Assembly: GCF_029953305.1 (NCBI RefSeq)
Contig: NZ_JASBAN010000001.1
Span: 1,387,501 to 1,451,500 of the forward strand
DNA length: 64,000 nt
Direction of reading: 5' to 3'
Origin: Commensalibacter nepenthis
GTDB lineage: Bacteria > Pseudomonadota > Alphaproteobacteria > Acetobacterales > Acetobacteraceae
Made by a program: the position numbers and the translations under genes. Shown one piece after another: positions 29,372 to 38,389 of the stretch; position 1 is the stretch's first letter, and each line of letters begins with the position of its first letter. The notes beneath the pieces are model-generated. The model searched no databases. It saw only the letters and a program-made list of their open reading frames with translations, and was not told the DNA's origin.

Positions 29372-30037
29372 ATGCAACAACGTATCGGTGTTTTGGTTGG
29401 GATGCAATCAGAGGCGAAATTGGCTCGCCATTTGTATCCTGCGGCTATTGAAGCAAGTGGAGCAACAAAAGAAGGTGCAAAATTAGCTTTAAATCGCTTG
29501 GTAGTAGCAAATGTAACTTCGATTGTTTCTTTTGGTTTTGCCGCAGGGTTAGATCCATTAATCAAGGCCGGTACTATTTTGCTGCCGAATGTTATCCATG
29601 TAAATGGTAAGGACTATGTCTCCGATCCTATGTTACGTGTGAAACTTGGTGCTGAAAAGTCTCGGATTAAAGTCGGTGCTTTGTTACATAGCGATGAAAT
29701 CATTACTGCATCGGTTGAAAAGCAGGAACTTTTTCAAAGGACTGGGTGCGTAGCCCTTGACATGGAAAGTGGTATCGTTGCGCAATATTGTGCAGATCAT
29801 CAAATCCCTTTTGCTGTTTTAAGAGTCGTTTGTGACTCTGCGGCAAGGGATTTGCCCCCTCTTGCTTGTATGGCTTTGTCACATGATGGTAATTTGAATA
29901 GGCTTCAAATGATGAAGAGTTTATTATTAAATCCAGGGCAAATTGCGGGGTTAATTAAACTAGGAGTGGATGCTGGCATTGCCTATTCACAGTTAAATAG
30001 TTTTGTTCATCATAAAAATATGTTTGAAAATATTTAA
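29372..30037 (+). CDS. hpnG: Adenosylhopane nucleosidase-type phosphorylase HpnG
   Basis: Nucleoside phosphorylase-family enzyme that removes adenine from adenosylhopane, the step after HpnH, leading towards ribosylhopane and bacteriohopanetetrol. 221 residues. The family core is seen in VSFGFAAGLDPLIKAGTILLP, the substrate-binding DMESGIVAQY and the C-terminal VVCDSAARDLPPL. Last gene of the operon, closed by a perfect hairpin. hpnH, the radical-SAM partner, is not in the window and should lie elsewhere. Confidence 0.93.
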   Translation: MQQRIGVLVGMQSEAKLARHLYPAAIEASGATKEGAKLALNRLVVANVTSIVSFGFAAGLDPLIKAGTILLPNVIHVNGKDYVSDPMLRVKLGAEKSRIKVGALLHSDEIITASVEKQELFQRTGCVALDMESGIVAQYCADHQIPFAVLRVVCDSAARDLPPLACMALSHDGNLNRLQMMKSLLLNPGQIAGLIKLGVDAGIAYSQLNSFVHHKNMFENI

Positions 30038-30053
30038 TGTATATTATTTTAGG

Positions 30054-30105
30054 AAATATTCACAATCTACGATGAAATATGTTTATAGATTGTGAATATT
30101 TTTTA
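30054..30105 (+). terminator. Terminator of the hopanoid operon (16-bp perfect stem)
   Basis: Positions 30054-30069 pair perfectly with 30086-30101 around a 16-base loop. A T-run to 30104 follows on the plus strand. It overlaps the region just beyond the stop of the converging LOG gene, so it may end both transcripts, though the minus-strand tail is less T-rich. Confidence 0.85.
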
Positions 30106-30660
30106 GGACAATAATTCGTTTAATCGTTCCAAAGTGGTTGGTACATCTTTAATGACTTCGAATAAACTCAGGATGCCAGCATCGGCAAATCCTTGATCGA
30201 CAATGGCTCTGAGTTGGTGACAGACGGGCTCTGCCCAGTTTTCAATATTAATGATGATAATGGGTTTGTTGTGCAGATGTAGTTGTTTCCACGTTAGTAT
30301 TTCAAAAAATTCATCAAAAGTTCCTATGCCACCTGGCAAGCATAAAAAGGCATCTGCTTCGTTATATAGAATTTCTTTTCTACTGTGCATATCTTGGGTG
30401 ATAATGAGGTCTTTAACGCGGGAATGTTCGCCTTCTTTTTTTTGTAAAAATTTAGGGATAATTCCTTTTACGGCACCGTTTAAGTCAATGACACTATTGG
30501 AAACCGCCCCCATAATACCGACATTTCCCCCTCCAAAGATAAGGCGATAATTATTTTGAATTAATCCCACCCCTAGATCTTTTCCTGCTTGTTCATAAGC
30601 AGGATTATTTCCTAGATGAGAGCCACAAAAAACAGTGACAGAATGTGTATATGTAGACAT
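30103..30660 (-). CDS. LOG-family cytokinin-riboside-phosphate phosphoribohydrolase (TIGR00730)
   Basis: Rossmann-fold hydrolase that releases a base from nucleoside 5'-monophosphates. 185 residues. The family signature is GGGNVGIMG (43-51), SRKEIL (93-98) and PGGIGTFDE (109-117). In plants and actinobacteria such enzymes activate cytokinins; in most bacteria the in vivo substrate is unknown and nucleotide salvage is likely. It lies 4 bases after the MFS transporter gene, so the two are probably one transcript. Confidence 0.92.
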   Translation of the reverse strand: MSTYTHSVTVFCGSHLGNNPAYEQAGKDLGVGLIQNNYRLIFGGGNVGIMGAVSNSVIDLNGAVKGIIPKFLQKKEGEHSRVKDLIITQDMHSRKEILYNEADAFLCLPGGIGTFDEFFEILTWKQLHLHNKPIIIINIENWAEPVCHQLRAIVDQGFADAGILSLFEVIKDVPTTLERLNELLS

Positions 30661-30664
30661 TAAT

Positions 30665-31903
30665 TTAACTTTTTATAATATTGTTTTCATCAGAAGCCAT
30701 AACATTACGATATTTTGATTGATAGTGCAAAATATAGGTTAATATTGCCCCAGCACAGGTAAAGATAGCAGCGCTCAGGAATAACCAGTAATAGCCCCAA
30801 TGAAATAAAATAAACCCTAATAAAGGTCCAGCGATAAATAAAGCAATATCAAGGAATAGACCAAAGCCAGCCAAAGCCGACCCTCGATTTTCTGCACCAA
30901 CAGTGGCAATCGCAATAACACCTAGTGCAGGGAAAATTAATGAAAAGCCACAGCCAGTCAGCGCAGCACCAATATAGGTGCCAATAATCGAATGATTAAA
31001 TGCGATGAAACATAATCCTATGGTTTCGATGCTCAGAGAAACAATGGAGACAATATATCCACCATATTTATGAATAGAGTTTTTAAAGATAAAGCGAATC
31101 AAAACAAAGCATATTCCAAAAAGACTAATCACATAACCAGAGCCACTCCACCCATTAAATACAAAATACAACGCCATAAAAGCTTGTATGCTTCCAAACC
31201 CCACGGTTGCCAGACCAAGACTAGAACCCGTTGGTAGGACACGCATAAAGACTGTGGTAAAAGGAAGCGGTGGGTTTGTTGATGGGGTTGGAGCAATATT
31301 GGGATAAGTCGTTGCAAGTGCAGCTCCTATGCCAGCAAGAACGATTGTAACGACAGCAATCGTTGTTAATCCACCAAAATGACCAGGAAGATTTAAAAGA
31401 AAAATCCCTAATGGTGCGCCAATAGCCATTCCCCCGTAAGAGGTAACCCCATTCCAAGAAATAACTTGGGTTGCATTTTCAATACCAGCACGGCTAATAT
31501 TCCAAAGATTAGTTCCCGTAGAAGCCCAGCTTTCAGAAGCCCCTATACATAAACGACCAAGGATAATAATAAGCAATGTGACGATTGGCAGGCTGGTAAA
31601 TAAGGTAGAAATAAGTGTAAATACACCCCCAATTGCGCTGATTGTTAATCCAATAATTACAGAATTTTTTGCGCCTTTGGTATCAATCCACCTGCCTGCG
31701 CTTGGTCGTGTTAGAAATGTACCAATATAAGCAACAGAAACAGCCATTCCTGCAATAACAGAGTTATATTTAAGAGATTGATGCACAAATACGGATATTG
31801 CCGTAAAGAACATTCCTACGTTAATGTAACAAATCAGGTTGAAAATAACAACAGCAAGGATTTTTAATGTAATTGGACTGGGTTTAAGGTTATTGATAGG
31901 CAT
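30665..31903 (-). CDS. Major facilitator superfamily transporter (YhhS-like)
   Basis: 412 residues with 12 predicted membrane segments. The loop 2-3 MFS motif appears as GRWIDTKGAKNSV. The second half has GCGFSLIFPALGVIA, as in the YhhS/YfcJ-type exporters of sugar-like or drug-like compounds. The substrate cannot be inferred. It is followed by the LOG-family gene with a 4-base gap, and diverges from the M20 dipeptidase gene. Confidence 0.85.
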   Translation of the reverse strand: MPINNLKPSPITLKILAVVIFNLICYINVGMFFTAISVFVHQSLKYNSVIAGMAVSVAYIGTFLTRPSAGRWIDTKGAKNSVIIGLTISAIGGVFTLISTLFTSLPIVTLLIIILGRLCIGASESWASTGTNLWNISRAGIENATQVISWNGVTSYGGMAIGAPLGIFLLNLPGHFGGLTTIAVVTIVLAGIGAALATTYPNIAPTPSTNPPLPFTTVFMRVLPTGSSLGLATVGFGSIQAFMALYFVFNGWSGSGYVISLFGICFVLIRFIFKNSIHKYGGYIVSIVSLSIETIGLCFIAFNHSIIGTYIGAALTGCGFSLIFPALGVIAIATVGAENRGSALAGFGLFLDIALFIAGPLLGFILFHWGYYWLFLSAAIFTCAGAILTYILHYQSKYRNVMASDENNIIKS

Positions 31904-32023
31904 TATATGAGAGTACAGTGCTTTGTTTAAAAAATCCCGTCTATGATAAAGATAGATTTTTTAATTTTTTGGAAAATGATTGTAATCATAAAATGGTTAT
32001 ATGGAGAAAGAAAGGAAATATTT

Positions 32024-33409
32024 TTGCACACAATTTTAGGATCAGTTGATCGAACGCTACCTCAATCACTAGAAAAATTATTCGCGTTATTGAAAATTCC
32101 TAGTATTTCAGCCCACCCCGGTTGCGCGAATGAGTGTCGTAATGCAGCCAATTGGTTGAAAGAATATCTAGAGTCTTTTAACTTTGTCACACGCATTTGT
32201 GAAACAGAAGGGCATCCAATAGTCTTGGCACAAGAGCTTTCGGCAACAAATGCTCCACATATTTTATTTTATGGTCATTATGATGTTCAGCCCGTTGATC
32301 CGATTGAGTTGTGGGAAAATCCCCCTTTTGAACCGTGCATTCTTAAAGATGCTTTGGGTCATGATGTGATTCATGGTCGTGGGTCTTCTGATGATAAAGG
32401 ACAAATTCTAACATTTTTAGAGGCATGTCGTGCAATTTACACGGAAACTGGTGAATTGCCCGTTCGTATTACAGTCATATTGGAAGGTGAAGAAGAAAGC
32501 GGCGGTGAACATTTACCGGCATTTTTAGCCGAACAAAAACACCATTTAACCCCTGATATGGCGTTTATTTGCGATACAGATATGGCAACACCAGATGTAC
32601 CTGCAATTACAGCAATGGTGCGAGGATTGGTGGGGGAAGAAGTAACGATATATGCTGCCAATAGAGATTTACATTCTGGTATTTATGGAAATGCGGCAAG
32701 GAATCCTATTCAAGTTTTATCTGAAATTATCATTGCGTTAAGAGACGATCAAGGTCGAGTAAGCATTCCAGAATTCTATGAAGGCGTTCCTGAAATTCCT
32801 GTGGAAATAAGAGAAAAATGGCAAGAAATTGGTAAAACGGATGAAACGCTTTTATCTCCTATTGGATTGAAACAAGCTGCGGGTGAAAATGCGTTTAATG
32901 CTATAGAACAAACGTGGTGCAGACCCTCGTGTGAAATTAATGGGATTAGTGGTGGTTATCAAGAGGCAGGTTTTAAAACAGTCATTCCCGCAAAAGCGTC
33001 AGCAAAAATCTCTTTTAGATTAGTGGGTCAGCAAGACCCTTTGAAGATTAGAAAGAATTTCCGTGAGTTTGTATCTACTCTGATTCCTCAAGATTGCCGA
33101 GTTGAGTTTAAGTCTCATGGAGCTTCTAGGGCAGGAATGGTGTCGTTAGAAGGGGCTGTTTTGGAAAAGGTTTGTCAGGCTTTGCAAGATGAGTGGAATT
33201 GTGAAACAGCGATTGTTGGCAGTGGGGGTGCTATTCCCGTCGTCAATGATTTACAAAGAGAATTCGGTATAGAATCATTTCTGGTCGGTTTTGCAAATGC
33301 CGATGATTGCATTCATTCCCCCAATGAAAAATACAATTTACGTTCTTTTCACAAGGGGATACGGTCTTGGGTACGTATTTTATATGCGTTACAATCAGTA
33401 AAATTATGA
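32024..33409 (+). CDS. M20/M25-family dipeptidase
   Basis: Zinc peptidase of the dipeptidase/ArgE/DapE group, cleaving dipeptides in the cytosol. The reading frame is open from 31943, but the family N-terminus (SLEKLFALLKIPSIS) and a good ribosome site (AAGGAAAT) favour the TTG at 32024, giving 461 residues, the family norm. Metal ligands and catalytic residues are in FYGHYDVQPVD (His85), GRGSSDDKGQ (Asp123), EGEEESGG, CDTDM and the C-terminal HSPNEKYNLRS. The stop codon overlaps that of the convergent MetF-like gene within six bases. No signal peptide from this start. Confidence 0.88.
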   Translation: MHTILGSVDRTLPQSLEKLFALLKIPSISAHPGCANECRNAANWLKEYLESFNFVTRICETEGHPIVLAQELSATNAPHILFYGHYDVQPVDPIELWENPPFEPCILKDALGHDVIHGRGSSDDKGQILTFLEACRAIYTETGELPVRITVILEGEEESGGEHLPAFLAEQKHHLTPDMAFICDTDMATPDVPAITAMVRGLVGEEVTIYAANRDLHSGIYGNAARNPIQVLSEIIIALRDDQGRVSIPEFYEGVPEIPVEIREKWQEIGKTDETLLSPIGLKQAAGENAFNAIEQTWCRPSCEINGISGGYQEAGFKTVIPAKASAKISFRLVGQQDPLKIRKNFREFVSTLIPQDCRVEFKSHGASRAGMVSLEGAVLEKVCQALQDEWNCETAIVGSGGAIPVVNDLQREFGIESFLVGFANADDCIHSPNEKYNLRSFHKGIRSWVRILYALQSVKL

Positions 33410-34147
33410 GAATACTTCCATTAAAGGAGGTAAATATTTTTCAAGTTTAACCCGTAACGGCATTAAATATGTATTGCTATTGGTTTGTTTAATTAATTGC
33501 AAAGCACGTTTGGCAAACGCGATATTGGCTTCTAATGTTGGTTCAAAATGATGAGGGAAAATAACATGATTGGTGACTTCCCAATATGATTTGGATTTTG
33601 GACCAACAACAGGGGATAATCCCCAAAAAACATTTTTATCATGTAACCAATCCATGCAAAGTTCTAGCATTTTTTCATCAAATATTGGCTGGGTGAAAAA
33701 TCCTGAGGCTCCCGCAGCTTCTTTGGATTGGATATGTTCTAACTCTTCCTTAGGAGAGCGTCGATAAGGGTCAAATGCTGCATATAACGTAAGGTGCGGC
33801 AGCTCTTTTTGATAGCGACGTAAAATTGTTTCTGTGGTATTGGGATAAGTGACTTTATGAAGGTCTGCTGGTGGATCGCCTTGGATAACCAGTATTTCCT
33901 TGAGGTTTGTCTGATTATATCCTGGTAAAGGGGCATTAGGATCAATATCGATCGCCCTAATATGAGGGATTGTGTTGGGATATAAAGGATAAGTGATATC
34001 AAATGCTTCCCAACTTCGTAAAGGGAAACGCATAAGGTCAGGAATATTAATGGTGTTTGTGATAGGAAAATATTCTTTGATATGGCTCATATCGAGCGTC
34101 AAGCTGTCTTTATCCCGCGGGATAAGTTCAATTGAGATGCGTGTCAT
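33404..34147 (-). CDS. Methylenetetrahydrofolate reductase-family protein (short form)
   Basis: 247 residues, about 40 shorter than typical MetF. The TIM-barrel flavoprotein family is indicated by the N-terminal ISIELIPRD, the VIQGDPP segment, and KEAAGASGFFTQPIFDE, in which the FFTQP motif is highly conserved. Missing are parts of the usual N-terminal strand-helix units, so it may be a divergent relative acting on another folate or a methyl-carrier. Its 3' end overlaps that of the M20 gene by six bases. The reaction (5,10-methylene- to 5-methyl-tetrahydrofolate) is therefore probable, not certain. Confidence 0.7.
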   Translation of the reverse strand: MTRISIELIPRDKDSLTLDMSHIKEYFPITNTINIPDLMRFPLRSWEAFDITYPLYPNTIPHIRAIDIDPNAPLPGYNQTNLKEILVIQGDPPADLHKVTYPNTTETILRRYQKELPHLTLYAAFDPYRRSPKEELEHIQSKEAAGASGFFTQPIFDEKMLELCMDWLHDKNVFWGLSPVVGPKSKSYWEVTNHVIFPHHFEPTLEANIAFAKRALQLIKQTNSNTYLMPLRVKLEKYLPPLMEVFS

Positions 34148-34264
34148 TTTTTATCCTTTATTGTTTGAGATATAGTATAAAGGTTTGGTAATGACTGCAA
34201 GTCATCGTCACATAGTTTATGTTCAATTTTATAACGATAAAAATTAACTATAGTAGGTTATCTT

Positions 34265-34768
34265 ATGGTTGCTCCGTATCTTCAATGTATGATGATGGTC
34301 TCATCTTTTCACCATTTGCCACCCAATGTGCTGCCATCAATACAGCGTGTTGAAGGTGGTGCGCCTGGTGCTGTTTCAAACAATAAAAACGGAACACAAG
34401 ATTTGGGGGTGATGCAAATCAATACACGGTGGATAGAGCCATTACGACGTACCACAGGTGAAGCTGGAGAGATCGTTTATAAAAGATTAAAAGAGGATAG
34501 TTGCTATAATATTGCTGTGGCTGGTGCCATTATGAAGCTGTATTTAAAAGAAACAAACGGAGATTTGATGCAAGCAATTGGTAATTATCACTCACACACA
34601 CCTTCTTTGAATAATCAATATCAGTTAAAAATTGTTAATGCGTCTTACAAAACCAATGTTTCGGATATTTCTTTGGGAAAGCATTTGTCACCTTACCAAA
34701 GACGCTTATTAAAAGCTAGGTCAAAACCGAATAGGTATCATCATCGTAAAAAATATCAACGATCATGA
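34265..34768 (+). CDS. Lytic transglycosylase (VirB1-like SLT domain)
   Basis: 167 residues. An SLT-type lysozyme fold is indicated by SIQRVEGGAPGAVSNNKNG, with the catalytic Glu in RVEGG, followed by DLGVMQINTRWIEPL and YNIAVAGAIMKLYL. This is the VirB1/conjugation-type organisation. The N-terminus has a short hydrophobic patch but no clear signal peptide. The C-terminus is very basic (KARSKPNRYHHRKKYQRS). No secretion-system genes lie nearby, so it may serve general peptidoglycan opening. It converges with the repeat protein gene on the minus strand. Confidence 0.8.
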   Translation: MVAPYLQCMMMVSSFHHLPPNVLPSIQRVEGGAPGAVSNNKNGTQDLGVMQINTRWIEPLRRTTGEAGEIVYKRLKEDSCYNIAVAGAIMKLYLKETNGDLMQAIGNYHSHTPSLNNQYQLKIVNASYKTNVSDISLGKHLSPYQRRLLKARSKPNRYHHRKKYQRS

Positions 34769-34793
34769 TACCTATTCAAAGCAACCGTTCATT

Positions 34794-35324
34794 TTAAGCT
34801 GTGGTTGAACGTTTTCTTTTTGATGTAGAGTGTGTTATTTTGGCTTTTGTTGCTGTTTTTGGAGTTCTTTTTGTTACCGTCTTCGCTTTTGCTGGAGAGT
34901 CAACAACGATATCTTCTTTTGGTTCTTCTTGTTCTGCGTCTGTTTGAACTTCAACAGGTTCTTTTGGAATGTCTGATACAGTTTCTAATACATCAGAATC
35001 TTCGGTCTCAATAAGGTCTTCTTGCAGAAAAATATCAAAATTAATAGGAGGTAAAGGGGGAAAACCTGGTGCACGGGGTAATCTGCCTTCTGAAGCACCA
35101 TATAAAATATAGTGAATAAAAGGATTAATTGAAGATTGTGCTAGATCAGGATAAGAGACCAAGTAAAAGTCAGTGTTAAAAAAACGATTAGGGTTACGTC
35201 CTTCTCGATACCCGAACGAAAGGTAATGCTCTAGTGGGTCGCAATTTGCCATCGCGACATCTTGATATGTCGCGAGATACCAAGCAGAGTCAAATAAAAG
35301 AGATAGGGTTTCAATTTCAGACAT
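34794..35324 (-). CDS. Protein with two WYL...YPDVA-type repeats and a basic histone-H1-like tail
   Basis: 176 residues. Two tandem repeats of about 37 residues lie at 11-46 and 49-84, each with the pattern F-D/N-x-x-x-Y-L-x-x-Y-x-D-x-A ... P-x-x-H-Y-x-x-x-G-x-x-E-G-R-x-P. Such repeats are known as appended units in bacterial glycosyltransferase and polysaccharide proteins, but here no enzyme domain follows. An acidic linker (105-138, rich in E/D/P/V) leads to a C-terminal tail (139-176) made mostly of Lys, Thr, Ala and Arg, like alanine-lysine histone-H1-type tails. Function unknown. No signal peptide. Confidence 0.7.
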   Translation of the reverse strand: MSEIETLSLLFDSAWYLATYQDVAMANCDPLEHYLSFGYREGRNPNRFFNTDFYLVSYPDLAQSSINPFIHYILYGASEGRLPRAPGFPPLPPINFDIFLQEDLIETEDSDVLETVSDIPKEPVEVQTDAEQEEPKEDIVVDSPAKAKTVTKRTPKTATKAKITHSTSKRKRSTTA

Positions 35325-35475
35325 TTTATTTTTAATCCATTATAATATTTTGTGAATTATGAAGAAAGTATAGCACCAGTTTATTGATAATTCAGACATA
35401 TAGGTAATGTTTAAAAGAATGTTTTACAAGATTTATGATTTTTTTTATGAAAAATTTATAATTTCCTATTGTTCT

Positions 35476-36348
35476 CTATTTTTTTGCTGCGCTTAAGGTA
35501 TTGAATAATAGGCAAGATATTGTTACTGGACCCACTCCGCCTGGAACTGGAGTAATTTTGCTTGCAATCCCTAATGTTTCATGAAAAGCAACATCACCGA
35601 CCAATTTTACTTTATGATCTGCTGTTGTGATTCGATTTATTCCGACATCGATAATGACAGCACCTTTTTTTATCCAAGACCCTTTGACCAACTCTTTGCA
35701 TCCTGTGGCGACAATTAAGATGTCTGCTTGTCGTGCTAATTCTGCGGTATTTTTTGTATCGATATGCGCAATTGTAACCGTACATCCTTGGTTTAAAAGT
35801 AATTGTGCCATTGGTTTGCCCATCAGATTGGAGGCCCCAATAACCAAAGCATTTAATCCGCGTAAGTTAGAAAGCTCTTGTTGCAATAATAATAAACATC
35901 CCAAAGGTGTACATGGAATAAAGCCATCTGTATGTCCAAGGGTTAATTTTCCAGTATTATACGCAGTCAGCCCATCAACATCTTTTTCAGGTAAAATTGC
36001 TTGAATAATTGGATCCGAATCCAGATGTTTGGGTAATGGCAGTTGAACAAGAATACCATGAATATCTGGATCATTATTCAACCTGTGTATCAGGTTTAGT
36101 AATTCTTGCTGTGTGGTTGTCTCGGGTAATAAATGCATAAAGGATCGCATGCCGACTTTATGCGTTTGTTTGGTTTTATTACGCACATACACTTCGCTGG
36201 CAGGATCATTGCCAACCAAAATAACAGCTAGACCTGGCGTAATTCCTGTGGTTCTTTGTAATTCTGTCACTTCAGCCTTGACTTCTTGAGTCATTTTTGC
36301 AGCAAAGGCTTTCCCATCAATCAGTTGTGTTTCTATAGATGTATTCAC
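35476..36348 (-). CDS. folD: Bifunctional methylenetetrahydrofolate dehydrogenase / methenyltetrahydrofolate cyclohydrolase
   Basis: Interconverts 5,10-methylene-, 5,10-methenyl- and 10-formyl-tetrahydrofolate. 290 residues, normal length. The catalytic Tyr54-x3-Lys58 is in SEVYVRNKTK. The substrate segment is ILVQLPLPKHL followed by EKDVDGLTAYNTG, and the NADP-binding region GASNLMGKPMAQLLL leads to PVPGGVGPVT near the C-terminus. It stands alone on the minus strand, 44 bases downstream of the dicarboxylate symporter gene. It and the MetF-like gene are the one-carbon genes of this window. Confidence 0.97.
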   Translation of the reverse strand: MNTSIETQLIDGKAFAAKMTQEVKAEVTELQRTTGITPGLAVILVGNDPASEVYVRNKTKQTHKVGMRSFMHLLPETTTQQELLNLIHRLNNDPDIHGILVQLPLPKHLDSDPIIQAILPEKDVDGLTAYNTGKLTLGHTDGFIPCTPLGCLLLLQQELSNLRGLNALVIGASNLMGKPMAQLLLNQGCTVTIAHIDTKNTAELARQADILIVATGCKELVKGSWIKKGAVIIDVGINRITTADHKVKLVGDVAFHETLGIASKITPVPGGVGPVTISCLLFNTLSAAKK

Positions 36349-36392
36349 GACAATTAATCTTTATTCATTATTATTAAAAATTATACCAAGGA

Positions 36393-37703
36393 TTATATAG
36401 TTGTTGTTGTGCTTTTTTTAAGTTGTTCTTTGTGAGCCCATTCATCAGCAATCGCAGCAACAATACCATTTCCCAGCACGCTGGTGGCTGTTCTTGCCAT
36501 ATCAAGGAATTGATCGATCCCTACAATCAGTAATAGCCCTGCAGCAGGGATATCAAATCCTGGCATAACCGCAGCCAGCATAACTGTTGAAGCTCTTGGA
36601 ACTCCAGCAATGCCTTTGCTGCTAATCATCATAACCAGTAACATCATCATTTGTTTATCCCAAGGCATGTTGACGTGATAGACTTGGGCAATAAAGATGG
36701 CCGCAAAAGAAAGGAAAACCATCGTACCACAAAGGTTAAAGCTATATCCTAAAGGCAAAACAAAAGCAGATACTTTTGGGGATACACCAAAATCAGTTAA
36801 TTTTTCCAATAGACGAGGAAAAGCCGATTCACTGCTAGCGGTTGAAAAGCCAACTAAAACTGGTTCAGAAATAAAAGGTAGTAGCTTAAATACTTTTTTA
36901 CCCATCATGCAATATCCTGCACCGATCAAGATGACCCACATAATCAGAACAAGTATATAAAATTCAAGCAAATATATCCCATAATTTCCAATGATTTGTA
37001 TACCATTTTGGGTGGCAATTGAAAGCAAAGAGGCAAAAACAACCAATGGAACAATTTTCATCACCATATCGGTGACTTTTAACATTACATGCCCCATCGC
37101 ATCAATGCCATCACGTAGAATTTGTGCTGATTTTCCAGGTAAACTTGCCAAACCAAGTCCAAAAAATACAGCAAAAACAACCAGTTGGATCATATCATTT
37201 TTTGCCATAGCATCAACGATGCTGTCTGGTACAATATGAAGGATAAATTTGACGATATCAAAGCGATAGCTGGAATGGTCGGCAGAGATGGGCGGAGGAT
37301 TATTCGTAAAGCCAACACCTGGTTGAACGATATTGGCATATATCATTCCCACGGCTAGCGAGACGAAAGAGGCAACGATAAACCAAAGGATAACTTTGAT
37401 ACCAATTGTTTTAATTGTGCTGGTATCTTGTACATTACTGATCCCTGCAATCAAAGTCGTAAGCACAAGAGGGGCAACAATCATTTTAATTAATCGTAAA
37501 AAAATATGAACGATTAAGTCTGATGTTCCCATGATAAAGGTCATTAAGTCGGTTGTTTTTGTAATATGTATGTTTTTACCATAAGCATGACAAATCAGAC
37601 CTAAAACAAGTCCAGATATCATCGCAATTCCGATAATTGTTACTTGCCTTAAAAGCGAATTGGATGAGGTTGAAGGTGTGTGCCCAATTTGTTCTGATGC
37701 CAT
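36393..37703 (-). CDS. Dicarboxylate/amino acid:cation symporter (DAACS family)
   Basis: 436 residues with eight membrane segments and two re-entrant loops. Family hallmarks are PLVLTTLIAGISN in the first half, the substrate-binding hairpin GFSTASSESAFPR, the NLCGTMVF helix with its conserved Asn, and GIAGVPRASTVML. It resembles GltP/DctA, importing C4-dicarboxylates or glutamate with protons or sodium. In a TCA-complete cell, dicarboxylate uptake would feed SDH and OGDH directly. It lies upstream of folD and after the NUDIX gene on the same strand. Confidence 0.93.
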   Translation of the reverse strand: MASEQIGHTPSTSSNSLLRQVTIIGIAMISGLVLGLICHAYGKNIHITKTTDLMTFIMGTSDLIVHIFLRLIKMIVAPLVLTTLIAGISNVQDTSTIKTIGIKVILWFIVASFVSLAVGMIYANIVQPGVGFTNNPPPISADHSSYRFDIVKFILHIVPDSIVDAMAKNDMIQLVVFAVFFGLGLASLPGKSAQILRDGIDAMGHVMLKVTDMVMKIVPLVVFASLLSIATQNGIQIIGNYGIYLLEFYILVLIMWVILIGAGYCMMGKKVFKLLPFISEPVLVGFSTASSESAFPRLLEKLTDFGVSPKVSAFVLPLGYSFNLCGTMVFLSFAAIFIAQVYHVNMPWDKQMMMLLVMMISSKGIAGVPRASTVMLAAVMPGFDIPAAGLLLIVGIDQFLDMARTATSVLGNGIVAAIADEWAHKEQLKKSTTTTI

Positions 37704-37750
37704 ACTGTATTTCCCTGTTAATGACCAATGATTAAAAAAAATAAAACAAT

Positions 37751-38335
37751 TTAAACTAATTTTTTACTGCGTAATAAACAGAATGCAGCAATGGTGACCA
37801 TACAAGTGACTTCACCTGTTTCAATCATACTTTCAAATTGAACAAGTGGTACAGAATGGCAAGTCATATTTTGTTCAGTTGCTTCACGATTTGTTGTGTG
37901 TTGTGTTAAATCTGTTGCTAAAAAAACATGCCCTTTTTGTGTGGAATATCCAGCACCTTGATAAAAGCTACCTGCGTGTATCATATTTTTTGCTCGTAGT
38001 CCTGTTTCTTCCTCTAATTCTCCAACAGCAATCATTTCGGGGGTGGCATCGGGTTTTAGCTCCCACATACCCATCGGTAATTCCCACATAAATTCACCAA
38101 CAGGATAACGATATTGACGAATAAGGGTTACTGTTTTTTCGTTATTTTCAATACTCAAAGGTAAAATAACAGCAAACTCATTCCGTTCAACAACACCGAA
38201 CATTCCATCTAAATCATTTGGATATTTGATAATATCTTCGCGTATTTTTAACCAACGATTTTCATAGGCAATGCGTGAAGACACAGGTGTAATCCCGCCA
38301 GCATCAGGTTGGCCAATAATTTTTTTTGAAGTCAT
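37751..38335 (-). CDS. NUDIX hydrolase (ADP-ribose pyrophosphatase-like)
   Basis: 194 residues. The NUDIX box is present in the variant PMGMWELKPDATPEMIAVGELEEETGL, where the usual Arg before Glu-Leu is Gly and two residues are inserted before it. The EEETG catalytic core is intact. The N-terminal half (SRIAYENRWLKIREDII, VILPLSIENNEKTVTLIRQYRYPVGEFMWE) is that of the ADP-ribose/NDP-sugar pyrophosphatase subgroup. The natural substrate cannot be read from sequence. Confidence 0.88.
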   Translation of the reverse strand: MTSKKIIGQPDAGGITPVSSRIAYENRWLKIREDIIKYPNDLDGMFGVVERNEFAVILPLSIENNEKTVTLIRQYRYPVGEFMWELPMGMWELKPDATPEMIAVGELEEETGLRAKNMIHAGSFYQGAGYSTQKGHVFLATDLTQHTTNREATEQNMTCHSVPLVQFESMIETGEVTCMVTIAAFCLLRSKKLV

Positions 38336-38389
38336 AATAAATATTATCCTGTTGGTATGAAAAGAAATTAAATGATGCGTTTAAATTAT

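Noticed and set aside
33424-33430. Perfect AAGGAGG on the plus strand
   Set aside because: It lies inside the MetF-like coding region (Pro-Pro-Leu codons on the other strand) with no start codon at proper distance leading to a frame.
37751-38335. NUDIX box with Gly instead of Arg, suspected dead enzyme
   Set aside because: The EEETG metal core is intact and the GELEEETG variant looks like a subfamily feature, so it is kept as an active NUDIX gene.
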